A DNA stretch of 64,000 nucleotides from Carpediemonas membranifera (taxonomy: Eukaryota > Fornicata), in NCBI GenBank assembly GCA_019828565.1, contig JAHDYR010000020.1, positions 167,769-231,768 on the forward strand, in the 5' to 3' direction. Below, one piece after another: positions 27,263 to 37,568 of this stretch; positions within the stretch are counted from its first letter, which is position 1, and each line of letters begins with the position of its first letter. A program made the position numbers and the translations under genes. Below the pieces are notes generated by a model. It saw nothing but the letters and a program-made list of their open reading frames with translations, was not told the origin of the DNA and searched no databases.

Positions 27263-27685
27263 TGTAAAGTAAGTTCCTCCATTTTTATTATGATTATTGA
27301 TCGATCACACGATCTTCATTGCTGAGGCGGACGGTTTCCTGCACCCAGCCCTCACGGACGAGGGCGTACTCACTGAGATCCACCCCGTCGCCGATGGGAC
27401 CGACGGGCGTGTGCAGCGAGATGCTGAACGTCGACGCTTACTTCATCATTACCCGACGCATGATGACGGTCATGTACGGAGAGATGTGTATCGTCACGCC
27501 GTACTCCTTCGAGACCGACGGGGCCAGCGAGGGGGCTGCAGAAGTTGACCCTGCGCCGTCCCCTTCCGGGCACTGCACCCGCCACCGCTGGTCGAGTCGT
27601 CTGTCGAGTCCGCCGCCTTCCCCTCAGAAGACGAGGGCAGCAGGAGCGCCATGCAGTGGCGCCAGCCCTCTACCCGCCCTGCCAA
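27263..27685 (+). pseudogene. Broken coding-like frame, family unknown
   Basis: From about 27297 one + frame reads HTIFIAEADGFLHPALTDEG, continuing to about 27410; then coding character moves by one base to a second frame reading MLNVDAYFIITRRMMTVMYG and onward to about 27570. Third positions are G/C-biased as in real genes here. There is no start codon and no intron-like junction at the switch. Either a decayed gene or a gene with an assembly indel. Family not recognised. Confidence 0.35.
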
Positions 27686-28108
27686 TCACGGCCTGACCAG
27701 TCGGGCCCGCTCCGTCGTCTGCTGGATACGGGAGGCCTTGTCAGCGACCTTGGTCATGTTCCGCGAGCTTAAAAGCTTGTTGCTCGACACTGTGGCTGCG
27801 TACTCGGCTTCAATGCGGTCGATCTCTGCCTCATACTTCCTGTGGACATCGCGAGCTTGGCTGTGGATGAATGCTTTCATTTCCTTGTCAATATGAGCTT
27901 TCTCCTCCACTAAATTAGCTCGTTCCTTGGCCAAGCCTTCAATTTCTTGCTCCTGTAGGGATACCATGTCCTTGAGCTGTGTTATGACCTTCTCCATCAG
28001 TGCAATGGACTCCTGCTTGGACTCGACGTAGTATTCCATCTCTGCAGACAAAATCTGCATACAATCTTCCTCATCCATCGGTGCTTGTGGCGTCGTCATC
28101 ATTGTCAT
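27686..28108 (-). CDS. Small coiled-coil protein, 140 aa, unknown
   Basis: ATG at 28106-28108 (MTMMTTPQAP). An acidic N-terminus leads into a continuous heptad-like helix (SIALMEKVITQLKDMVSLQE ... MKAFIHSQARDVHRKYEAEI). The decamer GTGCAGTTTT begins only 2 bp upstream of the ATG, so the transcript may be almost leaderless. Possibly cytoskeletal or kinetochore; no family is claimed. Confidence 0.65.
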   Translation of the reverse strand: MTMMTTPQAPMDEEDCMQILSAEMEYYVESKQESIALMEKVITQLKDMVSLQEQEIEGLAKERANLVEEKAHIDKEMKAFIHSQARDVHRKYEAEIDRIEAEYAATVSSNKLLSSRNMTKVADKASRIQQTTERARLVRP

Positions 28109-28109
28109 A

Positions 28110-28119
28110 GTGCAGTTTT
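28110..28119. promoter_or_regulatory. Putative promoter decamer (GTGCAGTTTT)
   Basis: One base from the ATG of the 140-aa coiled-coil gene, the tightest spacing seen in the window. Confidence 0.4.
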
Positions 28120-28284
28120 AGAATTGCGCTCTGTCTGCAGTGCGGCTGTTAGAGCTCGACTCCACACCGCGCAAGGTCTGCGGTCGTTAACCTGGCATAT
28201 GTTCAGGATGGATCAAGCGTCGACCACAGCTTGGCTGGAATCAACAATAAACTACGCTCTTTAATTCCGATCAGACAAGAGGGC

Positions 28285-29751
28285 TCACTCAGCCTTCGCG
28301 GCCTTCTTCGCAGCCTTGGCCTCCTTCTTCGCCTTCTTGGCGGCCTTCCGTGCCTTGCGCTCCTCCTTGGTCTCGCCCTCGTGCTTGCTCTTCTTCTCCT
28401 TCTTCTCCACAACGGGCTCCTCAGCCTCGACGACCTCCTCTACGCGGGCCTTCTTCTCGGCCTCGGGACCAGGGGCGGCCTTGCGCTTGCCAGTGACGAC
28501 GTCCTTGGAGGCGTCGTAGTACGTGGCCTGCTGCCTGCTCCCCTCCTTCGACTGGCGCTGGTACGACTTGATCGGCTGGGCCACGCCGCTGGCACCGCGA
28601 CCACGGCCCTCGACAATGGCGATGCGCTCCTCGACCTTGCGGAGGGACTCCATGCCGAGCTCAGCGGTGGGGGTGTCCTCAGCGAGGGCGTCTACGCGGG
28701 CGCAGAGGGACGCCTTGGCGGAAAGAACACGGGAGATCTTGCCCTTGTTCTTGGCACTGGCCTGGCCGACGAGGGAGGCGTTGAAGATGAGGCCGTACTT
28801 AGGCGTGTCATGGCGGGTCTTAAGGGCGCGGAAGAGGGCCTTCTCGGCGCCGAGGATCTGGAGGGTAGACGCGGGGAACTTGGCGAGCGAAAGAACAGAC
28901 CCGGCGTGGGAGATGAGCTTGGCGCCAACCAGCTCGCCGACGAGGACAGAGAGGTTGGGGGCAACCGCGCGCATGCGGGAGACGAGGTAGCCGGAGAGCT
29001 TTCTGTGGTACGCCGAGAGGTCGATGACCTGATCTGCGAGGGCGGTGATCGAGGCCATATCCTCGTTAGTGATGCCGGTACCCATGGAGAGCTTGGCGGC
29101 CTCGCGGATGCGGGCAGCGACGGAGTCCTCGTGGAAGTGGAGGTCAGCCTTGGGGGCGGTGGTCTTGAGCTGCAGGGCCTTGACGGTCTGGGCATAGAGC
29201 ACGTGGTCGGGGATGATGGGGGCGAGCTCGGGGAAGTGCCAGCCGTACCACTCGCGGAGGCGCATGCAGTAGTTGTTGAGCTCCTTCTCGATGTCGTCGA
29301 GGAGTGAGACGGCCTGAACAATCATGGTATCAACCTTCTCGGCGCTGAACTTGAGAGTGTAACGGGAAAGAGAGTGGGAGAGGCCCAGGGCAGCCGCGTT
29401 CATGTCATCGGGCTTCAGTTGGGGGATGAGCTCGTACATGTGGGTACGGATCTCACGCATCATGCCGTTGATCTCCTCGTTGTAAACGCATTGGATCGGG
29501 AGAGCGTTCTTGATTGTTGGCACAAGCTTGGAGTCGGCAACAGCAAGCTTGTCCTTGATACCCTTGTCGACAATGTTATCCTTAAGGAACTGCTCAAGAG
29601 ATTCGCTCATCTTGCCCTCAATAAGAGCGGCATTGGCCTCAAGAGACTCCTGGATAGACGAAAACTGCATGAAGCTGCTAATCTTGGGAAGGCCTTTCTT
29701 GCCAGACTTCATCAGCGCATAACCGGAAGCAGTTTCAAACAGAACCAACAT
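28285..29751 (-). CDS. NOP58: NOP58 box C/D snoRNP core protein, 488 aa
   Basis: ATG at 29749-29751 (MLVLFETASGYALMK). The N-terminal NOP5 domain, a long coiled coil, and the Nop domain with NLSVLVGELVGAKLISHAGS, FPASTLQILGAEKALFRAL and TPKYGLIFN are unmistakable. The C-terminus is the Lys/Glu-rich tail (KKEKKSKHEG) that separates NOP58/NOP56 from PRP31. It directs 2'-O-methylation guided by C/D snoRNAs in the nucleolus. Full length. Confidence 0.97.
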   Translation of the reverse strand: MLVLFETASGYALMKSGKKGLPKISSFMQFSSIQESLEANAALIEGKMSESLEQFLKDNIVDKGIKDKLAVADSKLVPTIKNALPIQCVYNEEINGMMREIRTHMYELIPQLKPDDMNAAALGLSHSLSRYTLKFSAEKVDTMIVQAVSLLDDIEKELNNYCMRLREWYGWHFPELAPIIPDHVLYAQTVKALQLKTTAPKADLHFHEDSVAARIREAAKLSMGTGITNEDMASITALADQVIDLSAYHRKLSGYLVSRMRAVAPNLSVLVGELVGAKLISHAGSVLSLAKFPASTLQILGAEKALFRALKTRHDTPKYGLIFNASLVGQASAKNKGKISRVLSAKASLCARVDALAEDTPTAELGMESLRKVEERIAIVEGRGRGASGVAQPIKSYQRQSKEGSRQQATYYDASKDVVTGKRKAAPGPEAEKKARVEEVVEAEEPVVEKKEKKSKHEGETKEERKARKAAKKAKKEAKAAKKAAKAE

Positions 29752-29971
29752 CTCTCTCGTCTATACGGCAGCTCAGCGACACGACTCGAAACGACTCGAG
29801 AAAATGAAAGGGTCAACTGAGAATACGAATTGAGAGCCATAGAGGGAGACTAGCGTATTGGGAAGTGAACGCGTCAAACTTAGACCAGCCAGGCGCAATT
29901 ATAGTTGGAAAATTTGGTACAAGATTGGTTCCAATATGAGGAAGCTGAGCCGAAAATGAGGAAGCGGAACC

Positions 29972-30756
29972 TGTAATTTACTTAGAGGTTCTTGATGTGG
30001 CCCTTGAGGGCAGCGAGGGCGGCGGTGTCCTCGCCCCAGTTGGTGAGGCAGGCGGAGGAGCAAGCGACGACCTTGCAGGCCTCGCCCTCCTCGTTGAAGC
30101 GGCAGAGGCCGGCCCACTCGCCGAGGGTCTTCTTGGACTCAACCTGCATGAGGGGAACCTCGCGGTCCTTGCAGAGGGCGGTAACCTGTGTGATGCGGCG
30201 GGCGGAGAGAACAAACGAGCTTGGTGTACTGCTGGTTGTCGCAGTCGGCGGCGAGGAGGCAGATGACGGCGCGCTTGCTGTCAACGGCCTTGGCAACCTC
30301 GCGGAGGCCGCGGAGGAGGCCGTCGGTGAAGCGGGCGGACTTCATGACCTCGCGGAGAGCCTCCATGGGCTCGTAGGTGACGGGGGAAACCTCGGTGGTC
30401 TCGACAGTCTGAACTTTGTTAGCACGCGTCGTGATCTTCACGAACCAGGCGTCTCAGCGTCCATAGTTGAATGCTTCCTCGATCGCCCTTTTTTCGCCAA
30501 AAAAAGTTGCACGAAAAAAGCTGGCGCTGGGCGATAGCGCGCGGCAGAGCGGACTCGGATGGCGCTGTGACAGGCGATCCCGCAGTACGCCGCCGACTCA
30601 GCGCCACAGTGCAGGGATCTGACGTGCGAGCTCGTCTTCGTGTTCGAAGCAGTCCGCCTGGCAATAAACGTTCTCTGGCGTGATTTATGCCGTACAGCAA
30701 AGAATGGAAACACACCCGCGCCTAAGCTTAGCCTTGGTGGAAATTCTGAGGTCAAA
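29972..30756 (+). repeat. Segmental duplication, copy B (about 785 bp)
   Basis: Partner of 24024-24808, direct orientation, 5948 bp away. NOP58, MNS1 and Isd11 lie between the copies. Confidence 0.93.
29982..30464 (-). CDS. RPS12: Ribosomal protein eS12, copy B, 139 aa
   Basis: Exons 30446-30464, 30217-30413, 29982-30185; introns 30414-30445 (32 nt) and 30186-30216 (31 nt). Same protein as copy A: the single coding difference (30447) is a silent change in Thr5. Both introns are conserved base for base, so the copy arose at the DNA level and not through a processed RNA. Confidence 0.95.
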
Positions 30757-31076
30757 CGACCCCACCGCCGCCTGGCGAGCGACAGTCCGTTGCAAGCTTT
30801 GGAGCCGGGTACGCGCGCCCACACGTCCATCATGGTGCGGCCGTCGATGTCAGTAACACAGTCACCGAGTCCGCCCGGTCCAGCAGGCCGACACTCACGC
30901 GCCTATTCGACCTAGTGGGGAGATGCTGAAGGTCGCCGCCCCTGCCGAGCATCCTGATGTGAGCCTCGTCGGTCCACACGAGCACGGGGTCCGACCCGGT
31001 CGAGTGGACAGACATCTCCGCCCCCTTGGACGGCGTCGTGAGCCAGGTCCACGAGGGCCGTTGTGCTGCAACAGCC
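30465..31076. other. eS12-B upstream region and VPS36 3' flank (612 bp)
   Basis: First 290 bp belong to the duplication. At 30830-31076 one minus frame is open with coding-like codons (for example STGSDPVLVWTDEAHIRMLG) but has no ATG and no family; it may be a gene fragment. Confidence 0.4.
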
Positions 31077-32267
31077 TCACACGACACGCATGAAGTTCGA
31101 GTAGAACGCCACGCCCACATGGTCGTCCCTGCAAACTAGCCCCTTCTTCTCAGCCAGCAGCAGCGCCTCCTTGGCCAGGATGGGAGTCACACCCGCCTCC
31201 TCGGCCAACGCCGCAGCAGTAACGGGCGTAAGCGTCGACAAGTCTTCCATGCTGCCAGCGAATCTCGCGAGATACCCTTCTACCGCCTCCAACAACGCAG
31301 TGGTGCCGACTGCACTGTCCTGAACGACGCTGACCCCGCTGCTGAGTCGGACAGTCTCAATGGGTATCCCCAGCTCGGGGAACAGCCTCAGAACGGCCAT
31401 GAAGTCGTCCGAGGACACCAACGCGGTGCCCCTGGCGCGGTTGTACATGGCGTACGCGTCCACGACCTGCAGCATGCCCTTCGCCTCCTTGAGCGGCCCG
31501 GCGAGGAACCCTGCCAGCTGTCGGGCAAGGTCTGTGTAGTAGGAGTCCCGCGAGACGTCCTTGGTGACGGGCGACACCAGACCGGCCGTGGCCATCATGG
31601 AGGCGAGCTCCTCCTTGTCCCGGTCATTGCCGTCGGACTGCTGGGCCGCAGCCTGCTGGGTTTGAAGCGTCTTGGCCATATCAGCCAATCTCTGGGCTTC
31701 TTTCATGAGCGTAGTCAGGTCGTCGAAGGCCCCCAGGAGGGCGTCGCCGCTCTTGGCCTGTTGCTGCTGTCTGTTCTTGATTCCTCCGATGCCATACACC
31801 CGGTCATATGCCGCCCGCTGTTCCTTACGGGTCCTCTCGGCCAGCGTCCATGCCTTTTCCTCAAGGGCCTTCGAGATCTTGTCGGCGAGCTTGGCCTCAT
31901 CCTGGTCGTGGAAAGTAATCATCATCTGATCCTTGCGGGTATCTGGAAACGCAGGTTGGTGGCCGGTGCGTCCTTTCATTGTGAGATTGACGCGGCCGTG
32001 CTTCCTGAAGAGAGCGCGGCCCTTGCTGGTGACGCTCGTCACGATCGAAAGTGGAACCTCATAGTAAACGACCTTTCCTGGATCCTCGTTAGCGAGAACT
32101 AGACGGTGTGTGGTTGCAATCGCGGCAAGATTCCGGTGCTCAGTACGGTTGTCTTCCCCGTCGTAGAGATTCACGTGAAAACTCTTGTGAATAATCGTCT
32201 CATTGTCGTTTTTGTCCAACACTAGGCCTCCATATCCGTCAATTCCTGCAACCGCAAAGTTGTTCAT
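31077..32267 (-). CDS. VPS36: VPS36, ESCRT-II subunit, 396 aa
   Basis: ATG at 32265-32267 (MNNFAVAG). The N-terminal GLUE/PH-like domain (HRLVLANEDPGKVVYYEVPLS ... QMMITFHDQDEA) binds phosphoinositide or ubiquitin in other species. The C-terminal EAP45/SNF8-type winged-helix part shows ALLGAFDDLTTLMKEAQRLA, LASMMATAGLVSPVTKD and a final LVCRDDHVGVAFYSN. ESCRT-II sorts ubiquitylated cargo into multivesicular bodies. Length is standard. A TAAACTGCGC core lies 29 bp upstream (reverse orientation). Confidence 0.93.
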   Translation of the reverse strand: MNNFAVAGIDGYGGLVLDKNDNETIIHKSFHVNLYDGEDNRTEHRNLAAIATTHRLVLANEDPGKVVYYEVPLSIVTSVTSKGRALFRKHGRVNLTMKGRTGHQPAFPDTRKDQMMITFHDQDEAKLADKISKALEEKAWTLAERTRKEQRAAYDRVYGIGGIKNRQQQQAKSGDALLGAFDDLTTLMKEAQRLADMAKTLQTQQAAAQQSDGNDRDKEELASMMATAGLVSPVTKDVSRDSYYTDLARQLAGFLAGPLKEAKGMLQVVDAYAMYNRARGTALVSSDDFMAVLRLFPELGIPIETVRLSSGVSVVQDSAVGTTALLEAVEGYLARFAGSMEDLSTLTPVTAAALAEEAGVTPILAKEALLLAEKKGLVCRDDHVGVAFYSNFMRVV

Positions 32268-32918
32268 CAAGTTTAACGCTCAACTCTGTTGACTATAAAC
32301 TGCGCATCGCCCTTGGCAGTGAAGTCAAAGAAGGCTAACAACCCCGGAGGAGCGTCCGTTTGCGTTGGGCGCTGATGGATTCGGCTCTGGCAGTCACTCG
32401 ACTTCCTCAAGGAGATCGCAACGGCCCGCGAATCGCTGGGAAATCCACCGGCTCAAGTTTTGACATTGCCGTTGTCTTTGCTGATGGCAACTGCCGGTCA
32501 ACAATGCCTCTGCCGGGGTGGGTGACCGCACCTTTTATGTATACAAGCACTGATGCATATCAGATGCGGCTGGCCGGGGCCAACCATTCCTCCGGGAGGA
32601 TGTCACCAAGGGAAGACCGATCGGCGTCCCCATTCGCGACCCCCTCCTGGGAGGCAGGTAAAATAGTTAAAGGTGCGGTCCTGAGTAGGCGTCTGTGGTT
32701 CGCTGTTCGGGCCTGGTAGAGGCTTTCCTGTCCTGTGACACCGGTCATCGTGTCAGACGCTGGCTATGCTACCTGTGTCAGTGCCTTCAGCTTGCTATGC
32801 TGGTCGGGTGGTTAAACAGGGTGATGGTATGATCCAGTGCATGGCCCTTGTTCGCCAAGGATTAATGGCCGACACTGTCGGAGGGACCCTTGCTGTTGTT
32901 ACATTTACGAATTATTCG
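32268..32918. other. Intergenic with dispersed repeat C (651 bp)
   Basis: Contains repeat C at about 32568-32723 (see that entry). The rest holds no supported gene. Confidence 0.5.
32568..32723 (+). repeat. Dispersed repeat C, copy 1 (about 155 bp)
   Basis: Diverged copy of 59651-59812 in the same orientation; shared blocks include ATTCCTCCGGGAGGAT and GGCGTCCCCAT. On the minus strand both copies keep an open frame containing NHRRLLRT and ILPEEWL. Confidence 0.75.
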
Positions 32919-33377
32919 TTATTGTTTCTTAGCCTCCTGACGCAGCTCGTAGTTGAGACGACGCTGCTCCTCACGCTCCTCGAGCTCTTGGGACGAGGGT
33001 GGTGCCTTTCCCATCTCCCGAAGCCTAGCCTCGTATCTCTCGTGGTCGAAACGGCGGGCCTCGCGGGCAGCGGCACTGAAGATGTCCGCAGGGTTGGAAC
33101 CGCTCTCGTACTTTTCGGCGGGGATCTCGTGGTAGCGGGTCTCGTATCGGTCCTCGTAGACGACCTTCGTGGGCTGCTCCTTGGGGGCCTTCTTCTGGGT
33201 GACGGTAACCTTCTTCTCTACGGTTTTGACGACCTTCTTAACGACCTTCTTGCCGTGCTGCTGACGGAAGGACTCCCAATCCTCCTCCGTACCGTTCTCG
33301 CCAACCTTGGAGAAGAATTGCTGCGCCTTTCCGGTAGCAGCGGCGATCATGGCATCAAGTTCTGCGTCTGTGGGCAT
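32919..33377 (-). CDS. Unknown charged protein, 152 aa
   Basis: ATG at 33375-33377 (MPTDAELDAMI). Lys-rich middle (KKVVKKVVKTVEKKVTV), then a Tyr/Arg/Glu segment (YEDRYETRYHEIPAEKYES), and a final charged helix. Mostly disordered or helical. No family recognised; codon use is typical of genes here. Confidence 0.65.
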   Translation of the reverse strand: MPTDAELDAMIAAATGKAQQFFSKVGENGTEEDWESFRQQHGKKVVKKVVKTVEKKVTVTQKKAPKEQPTKVVYEDRYETRYHEIPAEKYESGSNPADIFSAAAREARRFDHERYEARLREMGKAPPSSQELEEREEQRRLNYELRQEAKKQ

Positions 33378-33654
33378 ATTGTTGTTATTCTATCTTACCT
33401 GCGTGTTGCGGTGGTGTTTGCCTGCCCACTTATGTGATACATAAGACACATAAATGCGAACATGAGTGATCAATGATGACGAGATCCATATCAGACAGCC
33501 TAGGAGGGGCGGCTCGATGGCAGTAACCGGCTGACCGACTCACAATGGTTCCTCTCATCATTCACCAGGTTGTTGCTGACGAGTTATGCGTGCTGGCCAA
33601 GTATAAAACAGCAGCGCCTTTGCCTTTATTATCCGTGGAATGACCCATATAAAG

Positions 33655-34508
33655 TCACCCCGGATTCCTCGGGATGACGCTCAGTTCAGTCCCACAACCG
33701 GCGCACTTGTGGACGAAACGCTCGTGTACTGCCATGCAAGCGGAGCAGACAAATCCAAACGCCACAGTCTTGCCTGTGTCGACTGCAATGGCGTTGTGGG
33801 CCCCAGCGGCCGCCCGGCCCGGCACGACTGGCATGACACGCCGCACACTCACGGGGACGGATAGCTCGACGAGGGCGGCGGTCGGGAAGGCTGCGTTGTC
33901 GTATGCTGGGTCAAGCAGGTCCCAGGAGAGAAGATGGCCGCCTGTGAGATCGGCCGCCTGCTGGAAGGGGACGGGGGTCGAGTCGGACCCGAGGTAGCAG
34001 CAGTCGACTGGCCAGCCCTCCCGCTGCGCCATGAAAAAGGAGTTAACGAACTCGCTGACGCCACTGGCCACAGGTCGGGCGGACAGGAGGAGGAACCGGG
34101 AGGGCATGGGGGTCACAGTCAGCCGGGATAGTTTGTTCGCCATGCAAAGCGCAGACATGAATGCGGAGACAATGCATGACGTCTCTCTGCCGGTTGGAAG
34201 TCTGTCGAGGGCATCTCGGATGAGGTCCGATATGCTGGCACTGTGCTCGACAGGTGCCAGGGAGATGCCGTTGGGGCGGTGGAATGTGGAGAAGATAACG
34301 TTACTGCATGAGAATAGTCGAATGGTACAAACGGAGCGCTCTGGCTGGACGCGAGTATGGCGAACTGGCTCTCACTGTTCGAAACTAGGTGGAGATTGAC
34401 CAGCGCGAGCACAGACTCCACTATTTCTTGGAAGAACGGCCCTTTTGGAACATCAAGGATGACAAAAAGACATTCAGGAACAGCTGTATGCGCCACTGGT
34501 GCGCTCAT
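33655..34508 (-). CDS. GTF2H3: TFIIH subunit p34 (TFB4/GTF2H3), 274 aa
   Basis: Exons 34333-34508 and 33655-34303; a 29-nt intron 34304-34332 (GTTTGT...CTCATGCAG) joins SSQSAP to NVIFSTFHRPNG. N-terminal von Willebrand A fold (CLFVILDVPKGPFFQEIVE, FAILASS), the helix ALCMANKLSR, then CCYLGSDSTPVPFQQAADLTGG as in p34, and a C-terminal zinc finger GFVCSACMAVHERFVHKCAGC. TFB4 pairs with p44 in the TFIIH core for transcription and nucleotide excision repair. Confidence 0.93.
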
Positions 34509-34688
34509 CCTTCTGTGTCAAATCTGACAATACGCATCGCCGGGCAAAGACCAGGCGTTGTAGGAATGGCATCGTTACCGCATCTGTTTCAGGCACAGGA
34601 AATGGCTCGTGAAAGTGTTTGCGCCACTTGTCCGGAGTCGTCTCGACTCGGTGAGCTGAGATGATAACAGGTGAGTATTTACAAAGCC

Positions 34689-36299
34689 TTACCCCCTAGG
34701 AGCGGGGCCGCCGGCCTGCTTGCTCATGATGAGATGGTCTACGCTGAGCACCGTCACAGCAGCCTGGGCGGCGCCCTGGAGCATGTGGTACTTCGTTCCT
34801 CTGTGGTCGAGGACGCCTGCCGCCTTCATGTCCAGCAGGGGGTCGCGCATGTCGCTGATGTTGACGCCCATCGTCGTCTTGCCCTCCTCCTGCGCGACCA
34901 TGAGGTTCGCGATGACGGTCGTCGCGTCCATGCCGCCGGTCTCAGCGAGAACGCGAGGGATCTGCTGCAATGCGACGGCGTACGCGCGGATAGCGTACTG
35001 CGAGAGGTCCGCGGTGTTGTCCGCGAGCCGCAGCAGGCTGTGCGCGAGGAACATCTCGATGGCGCCGCCGCCCGCGACGAGGACGGGGTCCTTGGTCATG
35101 TGGTACGTCGTGTTCACGCCGTTGGCCACCGCGCGGTCGACGTCCTCGATGAGGTTCTTCGTGGCGGCGCGGAGCACGACGGTGGCGATGCCGGACGACG
35201 TCGAGCTCAGGTTGTTGCGGGCGATGGTGACGGTGACATCGCCGAACTCCTTCGTGTAGATCTCGTCGGAGTGGCCCATCTGCTTGGTCGACGGCGGCAG
35301 CAGGTTCACGAGCACAGAGGCGCCGACGCTGCTGGCGATGCGGCGGAGCTCGAACTTGCTGTGGATGCGAATGACCATGAGGCCCTTCATCTCGCAGTAG
35401 TGCAGCGCCAGGTCGCCGATCGAGCCGTTGACGACGATGGTGTTGACCCCCGCGTCGACGATGTCCTGGATGAGCTTCTCCATGTGGCTCTCCTCCTTGT
35501 TCGAGTAGTTCTTGAGGTCCTCGGCCGTCTCCAGGACGACCGTGCCCTTCGTCTCCATCTCCTCGTAGTCGAGCGGGCAGGCGTACACAGCGATGTTGGC
35601 GTCCTTCAGCTCGGTCACGGTGGTGCGGCTCACCTGCTGCATTACGACGCCGCGGACGACCGCAGACATGCTGAGGTTCCCACCCATGAGCTTCGCGACC
35701 TGGATGCTGTTGGGCGTGAACTTGCCGTTGCGGGCGACGGTCTCGACGGCCTCGCCGATGAGGGGAGAGACGACCATAGACAGGTCGCCGAGCTTGGACG
35801 ACACGACGGGATCGACGAGACGCGCGACGTTCTCCTTGGTGATGTCCGTGAAGTTGTCGGCGATGGCCACGTCGCTCTCAAGCTCCTTCAGGATGTGCGT
35901 CGTGGCGAGCTCGAAGCCGCGGCGGATGTCCTGCACTGTGAGGCCCTGGTTGAGGAGGTCGCCGGCCTGATTGAGCAGCTCACCGGCGAAGACGATCGAG
36001 CTGGTGGCGCCGTCGCCCATCTCCACCGCCTGGTCTTGTGCGGCCATGACTATGAGCTTGGCGGCGGGATGCTCGAGCTCGAGCTCCTGGATGATCGTAG
36101 CGGAGTCCTTCGTGAGGAAACTCTTGCCCAAATGGTTCACAACGAGCTTGTTCATGCCCTTGGGGCCAAGGGAGCTGCGTACGAGCTTGGACAGCTCGTG
36201 GCAGGCACCAATGTTGCCCATGACACCCTCTTCACCGGCCATTTGCCGGGTTCCTTCCTTTGCAAGCTGTGCAAGTCCTACTTTAGGCAATGCTGGCAT
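34689..36299 (-). CDS. CCT8: CCT theta chaperonin subunit (CCT8), 536 aa
   Basis: ATG at 36297-36299. Group II chaperonin: LGPKGMNKLVVNHLGK, DSATIIQELELEHPAAKLIV, GDGATSS, and the C-terminal GGGAIEMFLAHSLL with nucleotide-binding Asp/Gly residues. The opening GLAQLAKEGTRQMAGEEGVM and IGACHELSKLVRSSLG are specific to the theta subunit. Part of the cytosolic TRiC ring that folds tubulin and actin. Full length. Confidence 0.96.
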   Translation of the reverse strand: MPALPKVGLAQLAKEGTRQMAGEEGVMGNIGACHELSKLVRSSLGPKGMNKLVVNHLGKSFLTKDSATIIQELELEHPAAKLIVMAAQDQAVEMGDGATSSIVFAGELLNQAGDLLNQGLTVQDIRRGFELATTHILKELESDVAIADNFTDITKENVARLVDPVVSSKLGDLSMVVSPLIGEAVETVARNGKFTPNSIQVAKLMGGNLSMSAVVRGVVMQQVSRTTVTELKDANIAVYACPLDYEEMETKGTVVLETAEDLKNYSNKEESHMEKLIQDIVDAGVNTIVVNGSIGDLALHYCEMKGLMVIRIHSKFELRRIASSVGASVLVNLLPPSTKQMGHSDEIYTKEFGDVTVTIARNNLSSTSSGIATVVLRAATKNLIEDVDRAVANGVNTTYHMTKDPVLVAGGGAIEMFLAHSLLRLADNTADLSQYAIRAYAVALQQIPRVLAETGGMDATTVIANLMVAQEEGKTTMGVNISDMRDPLLDMKAAGVLDHRGTKYHMLQGAAQAAVTVLSVDHLIMSKQAGGPAPRG

Positions 36300-36598
36300 C
36301 TCTCAACTTCTTGAGAATTTTCCAAAAACTGACGAATCAATCTGGGCGATGACAGAGCTGAGCTGCCCCATGCTAGTGCAGCCCGTTCTTGCTGTCGACC
36401 CATCTCGTTTTCGCTGGACGGCCGTTAGGTGCCCCTGTTGCAACCACAGCGGAAAAACTGACACCGGTGGCCAGAAATATGTTGGCTCCACACCCAGTCA
36501 CTAGTGGTAATGCAGCAGGAAGGTAGAGCCCAACGTGGAAGTTTACTACGACTAGACAGACATAAATCCTCTCATTCCTCTAATCCCTCGCCTATTGG

Positions 36599-37501
36599 TC
36601 ACGGTACGCTGGTCTCGAGCTCGAGCTGGTGTAGCCTCCGCTCGGCCATCCCGACCTGCCACTCCACTGCCCGCCGACGGACTTCAGCTGCGGCGGCTGA
36701 CCTCGCCGCTGCCGCTACTTGCTCGCGGACGACACGAAGGTCGCGGAGCCCATTTTCGTACAGCTTGTCGACCCTCTGCGCGGCACCGTCGTACATATTC
36801 GCCTCCATGGTCACGACAGACTGGGCCAGACGCCGCAGCTCCCTCTCGGCCGCCTCAACCGCCGGCCCCTCAATCTCTGCCTGGCCGTCGAGTAGCTTGA
36901 TGGTCTGCTCAGTGGCCTTGAGCTTCTCTGCAGCCTCCTGCGCCTCGGACTTCGCGACACCATAAGCCTCCTCAAGAAGCGCAATCGATCTCTCGAGGTT
37001 CGCGACGGCTGCCGGGTCCTGCTTGAGCGCTGCTATGCGGAGCTCCCGATCTAACTCCAGGTTGCGGGACTCCACCTCGTTGAGATCCTCAGTCGCCCTG
37101 GTGAGCTCGCCCAGAAGCGCCTCGTGCTGGCTTGTGAGTTGTTGCTCGGAGTCTGTGTAGTCCTGCTGCATCGCTACGAGCTCCCTCTTATACTCGTCGA
37201 GCTGTTTGCCGACCGCGGCGGCCTGCTTCACCCGATTGTCTTCGTCACGTTCCATTTCACCACATAGTTGCTCAATATCACGCTTCTCGGATGCGAGGTC
37301 GGATATTAGCTCTTCTTGGCTTGCTAGGATCCGGTCCATGTGTGTCGCCATCTCCATCTGCGTGCGAATGGAGGCAACCAGTGGTGGCATGTCTCCGCCG
37401 GTGTCTCCAAGAGAGACGTCGAGATCCTTCACACCTAAACGATCCAATTCTGTATTCAAGCGGAGCACTAGCTCCTGCAACTGCGTTGTCTCGGAATTCA
37501 T
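36599..37501 (-). CDS. Coiled-coil protein, 300 aa, unknown
   Basis: ATG at 37499-37501 (MNSETTQLQEL). Heptad-rich helix over almost the whole length (DLASEKRDIEQLCGEMERDE, TEDLNEVESRNLELDRELR), with a final amphipathic segment (EWQVGMAERRLHQLELE). No globular domain. Could be flagellar, transport or kinetochore; not assigned. Confidence 0.7.
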   Translation of the reverse strand: MNSETTQLQELVLRLNTELDRLGVKDLDVSLGDTGGDMPPLVASIRTQMEMATHMDRILASQEELISDLASEKRDIEQLCGEMERDEDNRVKQAAAVGKQLDEYKRELVAMQQDYTDSEQQLTSQHEALLGELTRATEDLNEVESRNLELDRELRIAALKQDPAAVANLERSIALLEEAYGVAKSEAQEAAEKLKATEQTIKLLDGQAEIEGPAVEAAERELRRLAQSVVTMEANMYDGAAQRVDKLYENGLRDLRVVREQVAAAARSAAAAEVRRRAVEWQVGMAERRLHQLELETSVP

Positions 37502-37568
37502 GCTCGGGCCCGAAATTTGTAAGTCTTAAAGTGCAAGCTCCAACTGGCAAGACTGACCGCGTTTATCC

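Noticed and set aside
34671-36314. 547-codon open frame antisense to CCT8
   Set aside because: His/Val/Asp-rich mirror image of a highly conserved chaperonin gene; arises from GC-rich codon use.
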